Source: Prevotella sp.
GTDB taxonomy: Bacteria; Bacteroidota; Bacteroidia; Bacteroidales; Bacteroidaceae
DNA length: 64,000 nt
Assembly (NCBI GenBank): GCA_016285075.1
Contig: JAEEQB010000002.1
Location: forward strand, 120,557-184,556
Direction of reading: 5' to 3'
Positions 25,064 to 35,306 of this stretch are shown here, piece by piece. The position numbers and the translations under genes were made by a program. The notes under the pieces are model-generated. The model was not told the origin of the DNA. It worked only from the letters and a program-made list of their open reading frames with translations, and did no database searches. Position 1 is the first letter of the stretch. Every line of letters begins with the position of its first letter.

Positions 25064-27301
25064 CTAAGGTATCATCACTTCCAACCTTTGCAGCTGACTA
25101 TCATCACTGCTGGCACCAACCAGCAGTTCATAGCGACCGGGAATGACACGCATGGTTTGAGTATCATTGTCCCAGCACTCGAAGCGTTCGCGGGGGAAGT
25201 CTATTTTCACGGTTTTCTGCTCACCGGCTTTTAGGTGTACGCGACTATAGCCTCGAAGCGTCTTTGTGGGACCCTCTAAGTCTGTTGGACGGCGTAGATA
25301 GACCTGTACAGTCTCTGTTCCATCCACGCTGCCCGTATTGGCAACGTTCACTGTCACCTCATGGTTTCCAAAGGAAGCCGCTCCATAACTGAAAGTGGTA
25401 TAACTCAGTCCGTAGCCGAATGGGAAGAGCGGTTTGCCGCGAAAATAGCGGTAGGTACGTCCTTTCATCGAATAGTCCTCGAAGGGCGGCAGTTGTGCAT
25501 CGTTGCGATAAAAGGTGACGGCCAGGCGCCCTGATGGGTTGTAGTCACCGAACAGAACGTCAGCCAAGGCGTGTCCACCCTGTTCGCCGGCATACCAAGC
25601 CTGGATAATGGCGTTGCACGACTCCAGTTCTGGCTCCAGCGCCACAGCAGACCCGCTGCAGTTGACCAGTATCAGTTGTTTGCCAGCCTCGTGGAGTAAC
25701 CTGAGAATGTCGCGCTGCACCTGAGGCAGTTCAATGGTTGTGCGGTCGCCGCCATCGAAGCCAATATCTTTGGCACTTGTCTGTTCACGCTCCAAGTTGG
25801 GCGTGATACCACCTACGAAGATGATGGTCTTTGCCTTACTGGCAGCCTCAAGTATCTCAGCCGCAGTGTAGGTTTTCTCACCTTTCTCTATCATTTGTAA
25901 TGTCGTGCTGCCGTCAGCAGCTTCTGTGGCTTTACCCACAGCTCTCTCCTTGACCGTCATTTTTGTGATACCGCAGGCTGTCAGGTAAGGCACATCTCCT
26001 ACTTTGGTTCTGATGCCCTCAAGGGGAGTTACCGTGTGGGATGCCTTCCCGAAATAGATGCCCCACAGCATGGTTGAGTCAGCAGCATTGGGCCCCATTA
26101 CCATGAGTCCGTCTGCTGAAGGCTTCAACGGCAAAATGCCGTCATTCTTCAGCAACACCATCTGTTCACGTGCCATTTGCCGGGCCAGCTGAATGTGTTC
26201 TTTGCAGGCAATGACCGATGGGGGAATCTGTGCCCAGGGAACGATGGAGTCAGGGTCGAAGTTGCCTAGTTCGAAACGGCCTTTCAGCAATCTGCGGACG
26301 CTAACATCGATTTGCTCCTCACTGATATCGCCCCGTTCCACAGCCTTCGTCAGGCTTCCGTAGTGGGCGCCGCACTCTACGTCAGTACCACTCGCTACAG
26401 CTTTGGCTGCCGCTGCCGGCTGGTCTGCCGATACCTCGTGGCGACCTGGTTGCCAGAAGTCTCCGATGGCTCCGCAGTCACTGACCACCAGTCCTTGGAA
26501 GCCCCACTCATCGCGTAGGATCTGCTGTAGCAGACGGTTTGAACCGCAGCAAGGGTCGCCGTCGAAGCGTTGATAGGCACACATCACCTCTTTTACGTCT
26601 CCTTGCTGAACCAGTGTCTTGAATGCGGGTAGGTATGTCTCCCAGAGGTCACGTGGCGAGAGGTCCTCAATGTTCATGGAATGGCGGCTCTTCTCAGGTC
26701 CGCTGTGTACGGCGAAGTGCTTGGCGCAGGCATAGAGTTTATAGTACTGACTCCCCATACTGTTAGGAATGGTGTATGGGCTTCCCTGTAGTCCGCGAAC
26801 CACACGAAGCCCCATTTGTGCGTTCATGAAAGGGTCTTCGCCATAGCTTTCCTGCCCGCGTCCCCAGCGTGGGTCGCGGAAGATGTTGATGGTTGGTGTC
26901 CAGAACGAGAGACAGCTGTATTTCCCCACTTTTCCCTCACGGCGGGCTATTGTGTTTTTGGCACGTGCTTCGTCGCTGACGGCAGAGAAGATGCGCTCAA
27001 TAAGATCATTGTCAAATGAGCAGGCCATACCGATACATGAGGGGAAAATGGTGCTGATGCCGTTGCGTCCCACACCGTGAAGGGCTTCACTCCACCAGTC
27101 GAAGGGGGGTACACCTAGCCTGGGGATGCCTGGTGAGCCGTTGCGCATCAGTCGGGTTTTCTCTTCAAGGGTAAGTCTGCCCAGCAGGTCTTCTGCACGT
27201 TCAGCGGCGGTGAGTCTTGGGTTCTGATAAGGTAGCTGCTGTGCTGCCAGGTTAGTAGAGAGCAACAGGGCAGCAATGACAATAAGGGTTCTTCTTTTCA
27301 T
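25064..27301 (-). CDS. Glycoside hydrolase family 3, probable beta-xylosidase/beta-glucosidase
   Basis: A 745-residue exported retaining glycosidase. A signal peptide (to about residue 20, LAAQ) is followed by the GH3 (alpha/beta)8 domain: WWSEALHGVGRNGISTIFP (about 69-87), DPRWGRGQESYGEDPF (143-158), KHFAVHSGPEKSRH (194-207) and the nucleophile Asp275 in GLVVSDCGAIGDFW. The second alpha/beta domain (about 375-600) and a C-terminal fibronectin-III-like domain complete the family layout. WWSEALHG is typical of the xylosidase/arabinosidase branch, but specificity cannot be fixed by reading. It starts four bases after the stop of the pectinesterase-lyase gene and is second in that operon. It probably trims oligosaccharides in the periplasm. 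Confidence 0.92.
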   Translation of the reverse strand: MKRRTLIVIAALLLSTNLAAQQLPYQNPRLTAAERAEDLLGRLTLEEKTRLMRNGSPGIPRLGVPPFDWWSEALHGVGRNGISTIFPSCIGMACSFDNDLIERIFSAVSDEARAKNTIARREGKVGKYSCLSFWTPTINIFRDPRWGRGQESYGEDPFMNAQMGLRVVRGLQGSPYTIPNSMGSQYYKLYACAKHFAVHSGPEKSRHSMNIEDLSPRDLWETYLPAFKTLVQQGDVKEVMCAYQRFDGDPCCGSNRLLQQILRDEWGFQGLVVSDCGAIGDFWQPGRHEVSADQPAAAAKAVASGTDVECGAHYGSLTKAVERGDISEEQIDVSVRRLLKGRFELGNFDPDSIVPWAQIPPSVIACKEHIQLARQMAREQMVLLKNDGILPLKPSADGLMVMGPNAADSTMLWGIYFGKASHTVTPLEGIRTKVGDVPYLTACGITKMTVKERAVGKATEAADGSTTLQMIEKGEKTYTAAEILEAASKAKTIIFVGGITPNLEREQTSAKDIGFDGGDRTTIELPQVQRDILRLLHEAGKQLILVNCSGSAVALEPELESCNAIIQAWYAGEQGGHALADVLFGDYNPSGRLAVTFYRNDAQLPPFEDYSMKGRTYRYFRGKPLFPFGYGLSYTTFSYGAASFGNHEVTVNVANTGSVDGTETVQVYLRRPTDLEGPTKTLRGYSRVHLKAGEQKTVKIDFPRERFECWDNDTQTMRVIPGRYELLVGASSDDSQLQRLEVMIP

Positions 27302-27305
27302 AGGT

Positions 27306-30300
27306 TTATCTGATGACGATTTTCTTTCCGTTTCTAATATAAATACCTTTTTTGTTCAGTGTGGGGACTGTATGTCCTTTGAGGTCGTAGATGATGGACG
27401 ATGAAGGGGAAAGGGTTGTGGGTACTGATTGGATACCGTCAGCATTGGAAAGTAGCAGAGAAATATTCTTTACATTACCAGTATACTGCCCCTTGGTGCT
27501 AAGCCAGGTCATAGTAAGCCTCTTTGTGCCTTCTGTCATTCCGCCAGTCTCGAAAGTGTAGGTCTTGTATTTCTGCCAGTCGCCCGTGTTGATGACGGCA
27601 ATGGTCTTGTCGACCTCTGTGATGCCACTGGCGACATCGGTGATTTCAATGACCAGTTTGAAGTCGCTGCGGGTTGTGGCGGCATCAAGACTGATGGTAT
27701 AGATGCCAGACTGCTTGCAATTCAACAAGAACGTGGCCTGATCGCCGTTTGAGAAGCTGTCAAAGCTTCTGTTAAGAACCTTTGCTGCCTGTTTGCCACT
27801 TTTGTCGATGCTGATTTCCGCCTTGTCGGGGTTCAACTCGTTGGTGGGAATATTGATGACTCCTGTCAGATCCTCCTCTGTAGCATACTCAATGAAACCT
27901 TCAGGGGTTCCGCCCTCGTTCTGAGCTTGGGTGATGTGGTCCACAATGGCGTTCATATATAGTTCCAGGTTGGTGTAGCCCTCGTCATTGCGAAACGTGC
28001 CGTCGGCCTTGTTGTTGGGGTTCAATCCGTTTGCCGTTTCCCAATCGTCGGGCATTCCGTCGCCGTCAGTGTCCAGCGGCGCGTTGGTAGTGGAAAGCTC
28101 GGGCCAGGGTGTCCACTCTGCGGCTGCTCCATTGGGCTTCAGGTCGAACGGAGAGTCGATGATGCCAGGCCAGTCGCCCTTGCTGGTGTCGCCGGTATAG
28201 GTTGCTTTGCGCTGCCGTGTGTCACTGATGATGACTTCATCGAGCGCATCGCGGTGAAGCGAAGCCCCTGCGTATTTCAGCACTTGTTCATAGGCTTGCT
28301 GTGGGGTATGGGTAGTGACATAGATGAATGGCAATGGCTCGTTCAGCCGCATGGTATCTTTAGTCGTTGCGGTGTATCCCCAGTTGTCTGTGGAAATCTG
28401 AGGGTAGATGCCCATCTCCCAGTTTTTTGTTTTCAAAGAGGGGTGGTCAGGGTTCTCATTGCCGTCGACATAATATTTGCCCCAGATGTGGTAGCTGCCG
28501 TCACCCTCTTTGGAGGTTACACCCAGACCGCAGATGCGGTAGGCTAGGGGAGACCGGCTTCCTGTAGCCCTCCCGTCGGTGGCTGGTCCGGGCTTGTAGT
28601 AATTGTTCACCATGTTTATCTTCATTCCTTCACCTCCATAACAGCCGTTACCCGCCCAATTGTAGATGACGTTGCAACGGTAGTCGGTGGTGTCCTGCTG
28701 TACAAAAGTGGGACGGTTGCCGAATCGCGGCGTACGCGAGTCATGATGAGCCACGAGGTTGTGATGGTAGGTGGCACCCTTTCCTCCCCAGTTGCCGCCG
28801 TATCCGTGGGCGCTCTTTGCGTGGGTTGAGTTACGCAGGCTTTGGCTGACGATACACCATTGTACGGTCATGTGTTCATTGCCATAGACGGATAGGCACT
28901 CGTCGACTGACCAGCTCACAGAGCAGTGGTCTACGATGATGTCGCGTCCATCGAAGCCGCCCAGACCGTCAGGTTCGCCCTGCGAGGTCTCACCTGGACG
29001 GAACCGCATGTAGCGGATGATGACGTTCGGGGCCGCAATCGTAAAATCCCAGTCTGCCACGCAGATTCCGTCTCCGGGTGCTGTCTGTCCGGCTATGGTG
29101 ACATTGCCGTTACGCAGTTTCAGTTGAGATTTCAAGTGTATGGTGCCGCTGACATCGAACACAATGGTTCGTGTGCCACTCTGTTCGCATGCCCACCGCA
29201 GCGAACCGGTGCCTGAGTCTTTCAAGTTGGTGACATGATATACCTGCCCGCCACGACCTCCGGTAACATAACGTCCATATCCCTCAGCACCTGGAAAAGC
29301 AGGCGTCTTCTCCTTGAGAGCAGACGGGGCGGTGCCTTCACATTGTGAGCTATCACCAAGACCACCCATCAGGTTGGCACACTGTACGGTGTATATAGCA
29401 CCTTCTTCTACTGTTCCCAATGCGAGTGATGTGCTTGTGGTACAGGCTAGATAGTCACCATTCTTGCAGACCAAATAGCATCGTGCTTCCTCCACAGCAT
29501 CCCATTTCAGTTCTGTACCTACTATACGCAGACCCTGAGGGGCAGGTAGCTGCCGTGTAAGAACAGCTGCATCCCATGCGTCGTTTCCTCCTAATACGTT
29601 TCTGGCAGTATAGAGTGTAGCCTCTTCATCGGTGAGTACGGGTTTGTAACTGTTTGTGCTCGATGGGGAGTTGCCCCTTCGACTCAGATCGATGGGCTTT
29701 CCGTTCTTATCCATAGAGTTATATTCATAGAAGTGGGTGGGAACTGTACTCATTCCTGCCCATCCGGTGTCGCTGGGCTTTACCTCCATCGTTGTATTCA
29801 GGTAGTAGGTGCGTGGCTCGTTGTGCCAGGGACGTCCCAGGCTGAAACTGCCGTTGGTGACTAACGGGGCATTGGGAGCGGCCTTGATGGTACATTCGTT
29901 GAAAACCATTCCCCAACGCTGGGCTTGGCTTGTTGATGGTGCTGTGATGACGTTGCCTTTACGGTTTTCAATGACGATGTCACAGTGTTGGAAGAAATTG
30001 TCACCACCGGCATAGATAAAGTCTACTGTTCCGTAAACACCGCAGTCCTCATGATAGGCGCGATGACCGCAGAGGTAAGTGTCCTGCTGTCCTTCCAGGT
30101 CAACACGTTTCATCACCATCTTCTCGTTGGTAGCATTGAGGGCTAACACACGGCCATAGAACTCGCCGGTGCGCCAGTGGGAAGTGCGAAGGGTGAGGTC
30201 TTGCAGGTAGAGTCCGTTGCCCTCAGTCTTGAAGATGGCTGACCCCTGTCCATCCTCCTTGCTGGTTCCTAGGATGACCACCCCTTCTCTTGACTGGCCG

Positions 30301-31943
30301 ATGAGCGAGACGTTGGTAGCTTTGATGAGCGTCGATGTCTCAGGCATAGCATAGATGCCGTTTTTCAGGAAGATGGTTTTCCGGGCAGTTCCTCCTTTGC
30401 TGTTGACAGCACTGATGGCTTTTAATAACTTGTCAGTATTGTCTACCACATAGTCGTAGACCTTCTGCTCTATGGCGGGTTTGCTGCCTACAGTGAATTT
30501 TACACTCTGAGGCTGTTCCAACGTGTTCCCGTAATGGTCAGTTGCCTCTGTCAGGGTGAAAGTATAGTCTTTATTATAATCCAAATCCCAGATGGTGAAA
30601 CGGACGGTGTTTGTACCATCTCCGCCTGTCAGCGTCTGATTACCGAAGGTAGCTGTTGCTTTCTCTATTTCACGGTCGAAAGTCAATGTTACGACCCGGC
30701 TGTTTTGGCTGCCACTGAGTGTGGCACGGGCGCTGGGTATGTCGCCGAGTTGGTAAATACGGAGTGTGAAAGTCTTCTTTTCTGCATAAAATCCTTCATC
30801 GGGCGTCAGTGTGAATGTGATGACGGTCTCCTTTTTCACCTCAGGAGTCTCTATGCTGTAGGTGTTGTTGCCCAGACTGGTTACTGTCACAGGATTCCCG
30901 CCTTGGGCGGCTGTAACTGCCAGCAATCCGTTGATGGCCTGTAGGTTGAAGACTACTTGATTGTTGGCATAGTTTTTCGGCAGAATGCACTCCCAGTCGG
31001 TAGTGGTGCCAGCCAGGACCTCCAGCCCCTCAATACCGATGCCCTTTGCCGTAGACCAGTGGTCGGCCACTCGTTTGAAGGTCAATGCCTTATAGTTACA
31101 GATAAACGACTCTCCGCCTCTGAAGGTAAAGGTCATCTTCTTCAACCCTCTAGTCATTTCACCAGCCAGGGGAATACGGGTATTGACGTAGCTGGTGGAT
31201 GCTTTGGGTGAGACAACGTAGTCACCGTCCACCTCGGTATTGCCCGTTGTTATGTCCTCCACTTTTATGTTGATGGTGCCGCCCTGATTGTAGCGCTGCA
31301 GCATCGTAGTTATCTCGTAGACACCTGGCTCGTCACAGATAAAATTGTATTTGGCCGTACTTCCGGCAACAATCCACCCCACGTTGTCGTTATTGTTCTC
31401 AGTACGGGCACCGCCGTCGTAGCTGCCGCTGCCTATTGGAACAGTACCCGGAGCATGTGGCACGCCGTCGCCGGCATAGAAAGCCAGTTTTCCCCAATTG
31501 CCCGCATAGCTTGAAGCTTCGGTCACACGGAAACTGAGGGTGTATTTGTCGGCTGGTAGCTGATCTAAAAAGAAATAATGAACCTCTGTAGGTGTCCAGC
31601 TGCCTGTGTTGGGAATTGTCACCACTTTGTCCAGGATGGTGCCAGTAGCACTTTTCAGTGTCACCCGCATCTTAGCTTCATACTTAGAGCCGAGCGCAAA
31701 GGTCAGCGTATAGTCTTGCTGCACGGTATTGTTGATGGTGAACTGCAGCTGGGTGTTTTTGCCCGTGCTTCCCACATTGTCACCGTTATTCTCTACTTCA
31801 TAGTTACTGCCCGTGGCGTTGCTCCACGAGATGTAAGTTCCTGTTTTGGTCGGAATGTCTACCACTGTAGCCTTCAGCTGGGTGCCGATGGTTGTCAGCA
31901 ATGCGAAGGTCAAGGCCAGTTGTCGGATTACGCTTCTTTTCAT
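27306..31943 (-). CDS. Secreted pectin methylesterase (CE8)-pectate lyase (PL1) fusion
   Basis: A 1545-residue enzyme that would remove methyl esters from pectin and cut the resulting polygalacturonate by beta-elimination. The ATG at 31943 precedes MKRSVIRQLALTFALL. Order: two carbohydrate-binding-like sandwiches (about 25-155, 160-300), an Ig-like part (about 310-480), CE8 (about 490-815; GQQDTYLCGHRAYHEDCGVY, GTVDFIYAGG, LGRPWH), a linker, PL1 (about 880-1235; FPGAEGYGRYVTGGRGGQVY, VTIAGQTAPGDGICVADWDF, DRRxPR-like DSRTPRFGNRP), a calcium-type DTDGDGMPDDWE segment (about 1290), another binding-like sandwich, and the tail IYDLKGHTVPTLNKKGIYIR. It leads the GH3 operon and is divergent from a regulator gene. 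Confidence 0.93.
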   Translation of the reverse strand: MKRSVIRQLALTFALLTTIGTQLKATVVDIPTKTGTYISWSNATGSNYEVENNGDNVGSTGKNTQLQFTINNTVQQDYTLTFALGSKYEAKMRVTLKSATGTILDKVVTIPNTGSWTPTEVHYFFLDQLPADKYTLSFRVTEASSYAGNWGKLAFYAGDGVPHAPGTVPIGSGSYDGGARTENNNDNVGWIVAGSTAKYNFICDEPGVYEITTMLQRYNQGGTINIKVEDITTGNTEVDGDYVVSPKASTSYVNTRIPLAGEMTRGLKKMTFTFRGGESFICNYKALTFKRVADHWSTAKGIGIEGLEVLAGTTTDWECILPKNYANNQVVFNLQAINGLLAVTAAQGGNPVTVTSLGNNTYSIETPEVKKETVITFTLTPDEGFYAEKKTFTLRIYQLGDIPSARATLSGSQNSRVVTLTFDREIEKATATFGNQTLTGGDGTNTVRFTIWDLDYNKDYTFTLTEATDHYGNTLEQPQSVKFTVGSKPAIEQKVYDYVVDNTDKLLKAISAVNSKGGTARKTIFLKNGIYAMPETSTLIKATNVSLIGQSREGVVILGTSKEDGQGSAIFKTEGNGLYLQDLTLRTSHWRTGEFYGRVLALNATNEKMVMKRVDLEGQQDTYLCGHRAYHEDCGVYGTVDFIYAGGDNFFQHCDIVIENRKGNVITAPSTSQAQRWGMVFNECTIKAAPNAPLVTNGSFSLGRPWHNEPRTYYLNTTMEVKPSDTGWAGMSTVPTHFYEYNSMDKNGKPIDLSRRGNSPSSTNSYKPVLTDEEATLYTARNVLGGNDAWDAAVLTRQLPAPQGLRIVGTELKWDAVEEARCYLVCKNGDYLACTTSTSLALGTVEEGAIYTVQCANLMGGLGDSSQCEGTAPSALKEKTPAFPGAEGYGRYVTGGRGGQVYHVTNLKDSGTGSLRWACEQSGTRTIVFDVSGTIHLKSQLKLRNGNVTIAGQTAPGDGICVADWDFTIAAPNVIIRYMRFRPGETSQGEPDGLGGFDGRDIIVDHCSVSWSVDECLSVYGNEHMTVQWCIVSQSLRNSTHAKSAHGYGGNWGGKGATYHHNLVAHHDSRTPRFGNRPTFVQQDTTDYRCNVIYNWAGNGCYGGEGMKINMVNNYYKPGPATDGRATGSRSPLAYRICGLGVTSKEGDGSYHIWGKYYVDGNENPDHPSLKTKNWEMGIYPQISTDNWGYTATTKDTMRLNEPLPFIYVTTHTPQQAYEQVLKYAGASLHRDALDEVIISDTRQRKATYTGDTSKGDWPGIIDSPFDLKPNGAAAEWTPWPELSTTNAPLDTDGDGMPDDWETANGLNPNNKADGTFRNDEGYTNLELYMNAIVDHITQAQNEGGTPEGFIEYATEEDLTGVINIPTNELNPDKAEISIDKSGKQAAKVLNRSFDSFSNGDQATFLLNCKQSGIYTISLDAATTRSDFKLVIEITDVASGITEVDKTIAVINTGDWQKYKTYTFETGGMTEGTKRLTMTWLSTKGQYTGNVKNISLLLSNADGIQSVPTTLSPSSSIIYDLKGHTVPTLNKKGIYIRNGKKIVIR

Positions 31944-31967
31944 GTTTTGGGGTTTTAAAGTTTGATG

Positions 31968-31975
31968 CAAAGGTA
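31968..31975 (-). promoter_or_regulatory. -7 box of the pectin operon
   Basis: The minus strand reads TACCTTTG, 24 bases before the ATG at 31943. No good -33 box is visible, which fits a promoter needing the activator encoded next door; that is inference. Confidence 0.5.
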
Positions 31976-32092
31976 GTAACAAAACTAAACAGTAAAAGGC
32001 ATTCTTTGTGACAATTCGTACCCACGATAATTATTCCACCAGTTCAAACAAAAAATCACCATCCAAAAGTATCCATTTTGCCAAAATTGTTG

Positions 32093-32100
32093 TATCTTTG
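32093..32100 (+). promoter_or_regulatory. -7 box of the regulator gene
   Basis: TATCTTTG, an exact TAnnTTTG match, 24 bases before the ATG at 32125. A TTTG at 32077 is too close to be a normal -33 box. Confidence 0.45.
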
Positions 32101-32124
32101 CACGCAACAGAACAAATTACGGAT

Positions 32125-35100
32125 ATGAGAAGGACAATATTGACTATTCTACTGGTCATGATACTGATGGGTACTGAAGCTCAACCCTATTGCAGTGTCA
32201 GGAGGTTCAGCCTGAGAGACGGTCTGGCATCGAACGCGATATCAAGCATGGAACAGACACACGATCAGCTGATGTGGTTCTCATCGTGGAATGGACTGAA
32301 CTGTTATGATGGCTATACGTTCTCAACATTTAATGACCACACCGGACATAACCGCACACTGACTACTAACCGTCTTCTGAAGATTACACCTTCTGAGGTT
32401 AACGGTATCTGGTGCCTGACCTATGACCGTCAGGTATTCCTTTTCAACCGTAGTACTTGCCGTTTCCTCAATGTCTCTGCCCTCATTGACAAGCATTTAG
32501 GGAAACCATTTATCTGCCAACGTATTGAATCTCTGCAGAATGGTTACACCTGGTTGTTCAGTCGTAACGAGGATGGTCCTTGCATCCGCATTGATGAACA
32601 CCGTGGACTGTCTCCGGAATCCATAGAAATGTTCAGCTTTGAGAATGGAAGACTGCCAGGAAAGACGGTCTACGGCGTTGAACTGGATAGCTGGGGGCGC
32701 GAATGGCTGTGTACTGACGGAGGAACGTCTGTTGTCGGCACTGACCTGAAGACACAGCTGCCATACGTATTCGTCAGACAGATAGCACAACAGGTGTTTC
32801 TTGCCACGCGTGATGGTCGCTTTGCCTGTTACGACGGGAAAAACCTCGTGCCCGTCCTTAGGAGTCTGCCTGGTCAGATCAAAGAGGTGAGGGCTTTAGA
32901 TACCATTGTTGATCGCTATCTGGTGGCCACAACAAATGCTGGCATACTTGTGTACGACTCCAAAAGCCGCCAGTACATACTTTCAGATGTCGGCGACGGA
33001 AGGGTAGAAGAGATTAGTATTGACAGCCGGCAGCGAATCTGGGTGTTGACCGCAGAAGGAGGTGTGCTGCTTGGTACGGTCGACGGGAAGTTCCGGTCAA
33101 TAGCTTTTGCGGGTTCTATATCAACTTTGCATCAAAGCAAACGACGGCTTGTTCATGAGGACGGCTACGGTACCGTGTGGGTGGGTACCGAACAGGGATT
33201 CTTCGGCTATTATGACGAACAGACGGGACACCTGGTGCCTCAGTCTGTCAGAACGTCCCCTGAGCAGCCCTCTATTGACCGTTGGTATATTGATAGTCGC
33301 GGTGACCTGTGGTTTGCGGGCGAGCACGATGTGGCAGTGGTCAATTTCGGCCAACGTGTGTTCAGTTCAACTGTTCTTGAGCAGATGCAGCAGGTGCGAA
33401 GCATCTGTTATGACCATCGTGGACGACTGTGGGCAGGTGACATCGAGGGGCGTGTCGCCATTGTCAATGGCAGCGATGTGAACTATTTGGGAAGTGACGG
33501 ACGTTTGCAACGGCAACCCACACGATTTGCAGATCATGTGTACTGTCTGTATCAGGACAGTCAGGGGCGTATCTGGATAGGAACCAAGGGCGATGGACTT
33601 TACTGCGTAGCCGGAGATGGTAATGTAAGCCACTATCTGCACGATGACAGCAATATATGGTCGCTGCCCAGCAATCAGGTTTATGATGTTTACGAGGACC
33701 ATCAGCATCGCTTATGGGTGGGCACTTTTGAGCAGGGGATTGGGCTGATGTCCGGTGACCGATTTATTCATGCTGGCAACGAGCTAAGGCAATACCCTGT
33801 AAGGGACTTTTTCAAGGTACGCCGAATGACTGGCACTCGCGACGGCATTGTTCTCGTTTCTGCCTCGAACGGGCTGGTGGCTTTCTCAGAACAGTTCAAG
33901 AGTCCATCCGACATCAAGTTCTATGCTCACAAACATATACCTGGCGATACTACTTCGCTGATGACCAGCGATGTGATGCAGGCCTGCGTCGACCGTGAGG
34001 GACGTATTTTTGTGGCTACTGTGGGAGGTGGTTTGCAGCAGGTGGCTGACCGTCAACTGTTGAGTGAAAAACTACTGCTGAAGGCGGCAGGACGTTCGGA
34101 TGGTGACTATGGCACCATTCTCAATATGCTTGAAGACAGCAGGGGCAATCTCTGGATTGGCTGCGAGAGTAGTCTTGCCATGCGTGAGACCGAAACGGGC
34201 CAGTTTTGGCTCTTTGGCCCACGATACTTGGGCGAGCATACGGAATTGACAGAGGCCAAGCCCGCATTCAACTCCCAGACCGGACAGATAGCCTTTGCCA
34301 CAACCAATGGCTATATCAGTTTCTCTCCTGAGCAGATAGGACAGGAAAACTATGTGCCGCCATTGGTGTTCAGGAGTATCTTTTTCCACGGCTCACAGGA
34401 GATGCTGCAACTGGCTGCAGGCGATACGCTCCATGTGTCGCCAAAGCAGCGTAGTTTGACCATTCACTTTGCTGCCATAGACTATCAGGACAACTACATG
34501 ATACACTACGCATACAAACTGGAAGGCATAGACAACCAATGGAACAACCTGGGCACAGACCATAGCATATCCTTCAGCAATCTACCTCCCGGTCGGCACC
34601 GGCTTTTGGTACGTAGTACAAACCAATATGGGTCATGGGCCGATAATGAGCAGGCAATATGGCTGTATGTGCATCCTACTTTTTGGGAAACATGGTGGGC
34701 TAAGCTTCTTTACATCTTGCTTCTGGCAGGCTTGGTGGCAGTTGCTGGATGGATTTATTTGTTGCACACCAGAGCCAGACAAGAACGCCAGAAGAGCCGT
34801 ATGCTCTCGTTGCTGCTCGAAGAGATGTCTCACGGCACAACTGCCGACAGCAAGGAAGACGGAGATATGCAGGGAGAATGCCCGCAGGAGCCTATGCCTG
34901 ATGAAAACGAAGCGAAAACTAATGTGCTAAGGTTGCGCCCAACTGATATTATCGATAGCGACAAGGTGATGATGGAGCAATTGTTGGCTTACATTGAAGA
35001 TAATCTGTCTGATCCCGACTTAAAGGTGGAGCAACTGGCTCAGGCCGTCTGCCTGGGGCGTACGGCATTCTATAACAAAGTGAAGTCACTCGTAGGCATC

Positions 35101-35283
35101 AGCCCCGTAGAACTGTTACGTCACATACGTATTAGGCACGCAGAGGACATGGTGGCACAGTCACAGGAACCTTTTTCGCAGATTGCCTATGCAGTAGGGT
35201 TCAGCGATGCTCACTATTTCAGTAAGTGCTTTAAAAAACAGACAGGCCTCACACCCTCGGAATACCGTGAGCGCAAGGCCTGA
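32125..35283 (+). CDS. Membrane-spanning AraC-family regulator with periplasmic propellers (HTCS-like, no kinase)
   Basis: A 1052-residue regulator. A signal or first helix (MRRTILTILLVMILM) leads to a large periplasmic sensor made of two-component-regulator propeller repeats (SLRDGLASNAISSMEQTHDQ, QRIWVLTAEGG, SQGRIWIGTKGDGL) and a Y_Y_Y domain (about 770-855; HYAYKLEGIDNQWNNLG, NLPPGRHRLLVRSTNQYG). One membrane helix (about 861-881) and a charged linker of about 67 residues follow, then an AraC HTH (about 949-1052; LKVEQLAQAVCLGRTAFYNK, QIAYAVGFSDAHYFSKCF). Histidine-kinase, ATPase and receiver domains of the usual hybrid sensor are absent. Divergent from the pectin operon, it probably activates it on sensing an oligosaccharide. 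Confidence 0.88.
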   Translation: MRRTILTILLVMILMGTEAQPYCSVRRFSLRDGLASNAISSMEQTHDQLMWFSSWNGLNCYDGYTFSTFNDHTGHNRTLTTNRLLKITPSEVNGIWCLTYDRQVFLFNRSTCRFLNVSALIDKHLGKPFICQRIESLQNGYTWLFSRNEDGPCIRIDEHRGLSPESIEMFSFENGRLPGKTVYGVELDSWGREWLCTDGGTSVVGTDLKTQLPYVFVRQIAQQVFLATRDGRFACYDGKNLVPVLRSLPGQIKEVRALDTIVDRYLVATTNAGILVYDSKSRQYILSDVGDGRVEEISIDSRQRIWVLTAEGGVLLGTVDGKFRSIAFAGSISTLHQSKRRLVHEDGYGTVWVGTEQGFFGYYDEQTGHLVPQSVRTSPEQPSIDRWYIDSRGDLWFAGEHDVAVVNFGQRVFSSTVLEQMQQVRSICYDHRGRLWAGDIEGRVAIVNGSDVNYLGSDGRLQRQPTRFADHVYCLYQDSQGRIWIGTKGDGLYCVAGDGNVSHYLHDDSNIWSLPSNQVYDVYEDHQHRLWVGTFEQGIGLMSGDRFIHAGNELRQYPVRDFFKVRRMTGTRDGIVLVSASNGLVAFSEQFKSPSDIKFYAHKHIPGDTTSLMTSDVMQACVDREGRIFVATVGGGLQQVADRQLLSEKLLLKAAGRSDGDYGTILNMLEDSRGNLWIGCESSLAMRETETGQFWLFGPRYLGEHTELTEAKPAFNSQTGQIAFATTNGYISFSPEQIGQENYVPPLVFRSIFFHGSQEMLQLAAGDTLHVSPKQRSLTIHFAAIDYQDNYMIHYAYKLEGIDNQWNNLGTDHSISFSNLPPGRHRLLVRSTNQYGSWADNEQAIWLYVHPTFWETWWAKLLYILLLAGLVAVAGWIYLLHTRARQERQKSRMLSLLLEEMSHGTTADSKEDGDMQGECPQEPMPDENEAKTNVLRLRPTDIIDSDKVMMEQLLAYIEDNLSDPDLKVEQLAQAVCLGRTAFYNKVKSLVGISPVELLRHIRIRHAEDMVAQSQEPFSQIAYAVGFSDAHYFSKCFKKQTGLTPSEYRERKA

Positions 35284-35306
35284 AAGTCTCTTTTATACAA
35301 CTTTTC

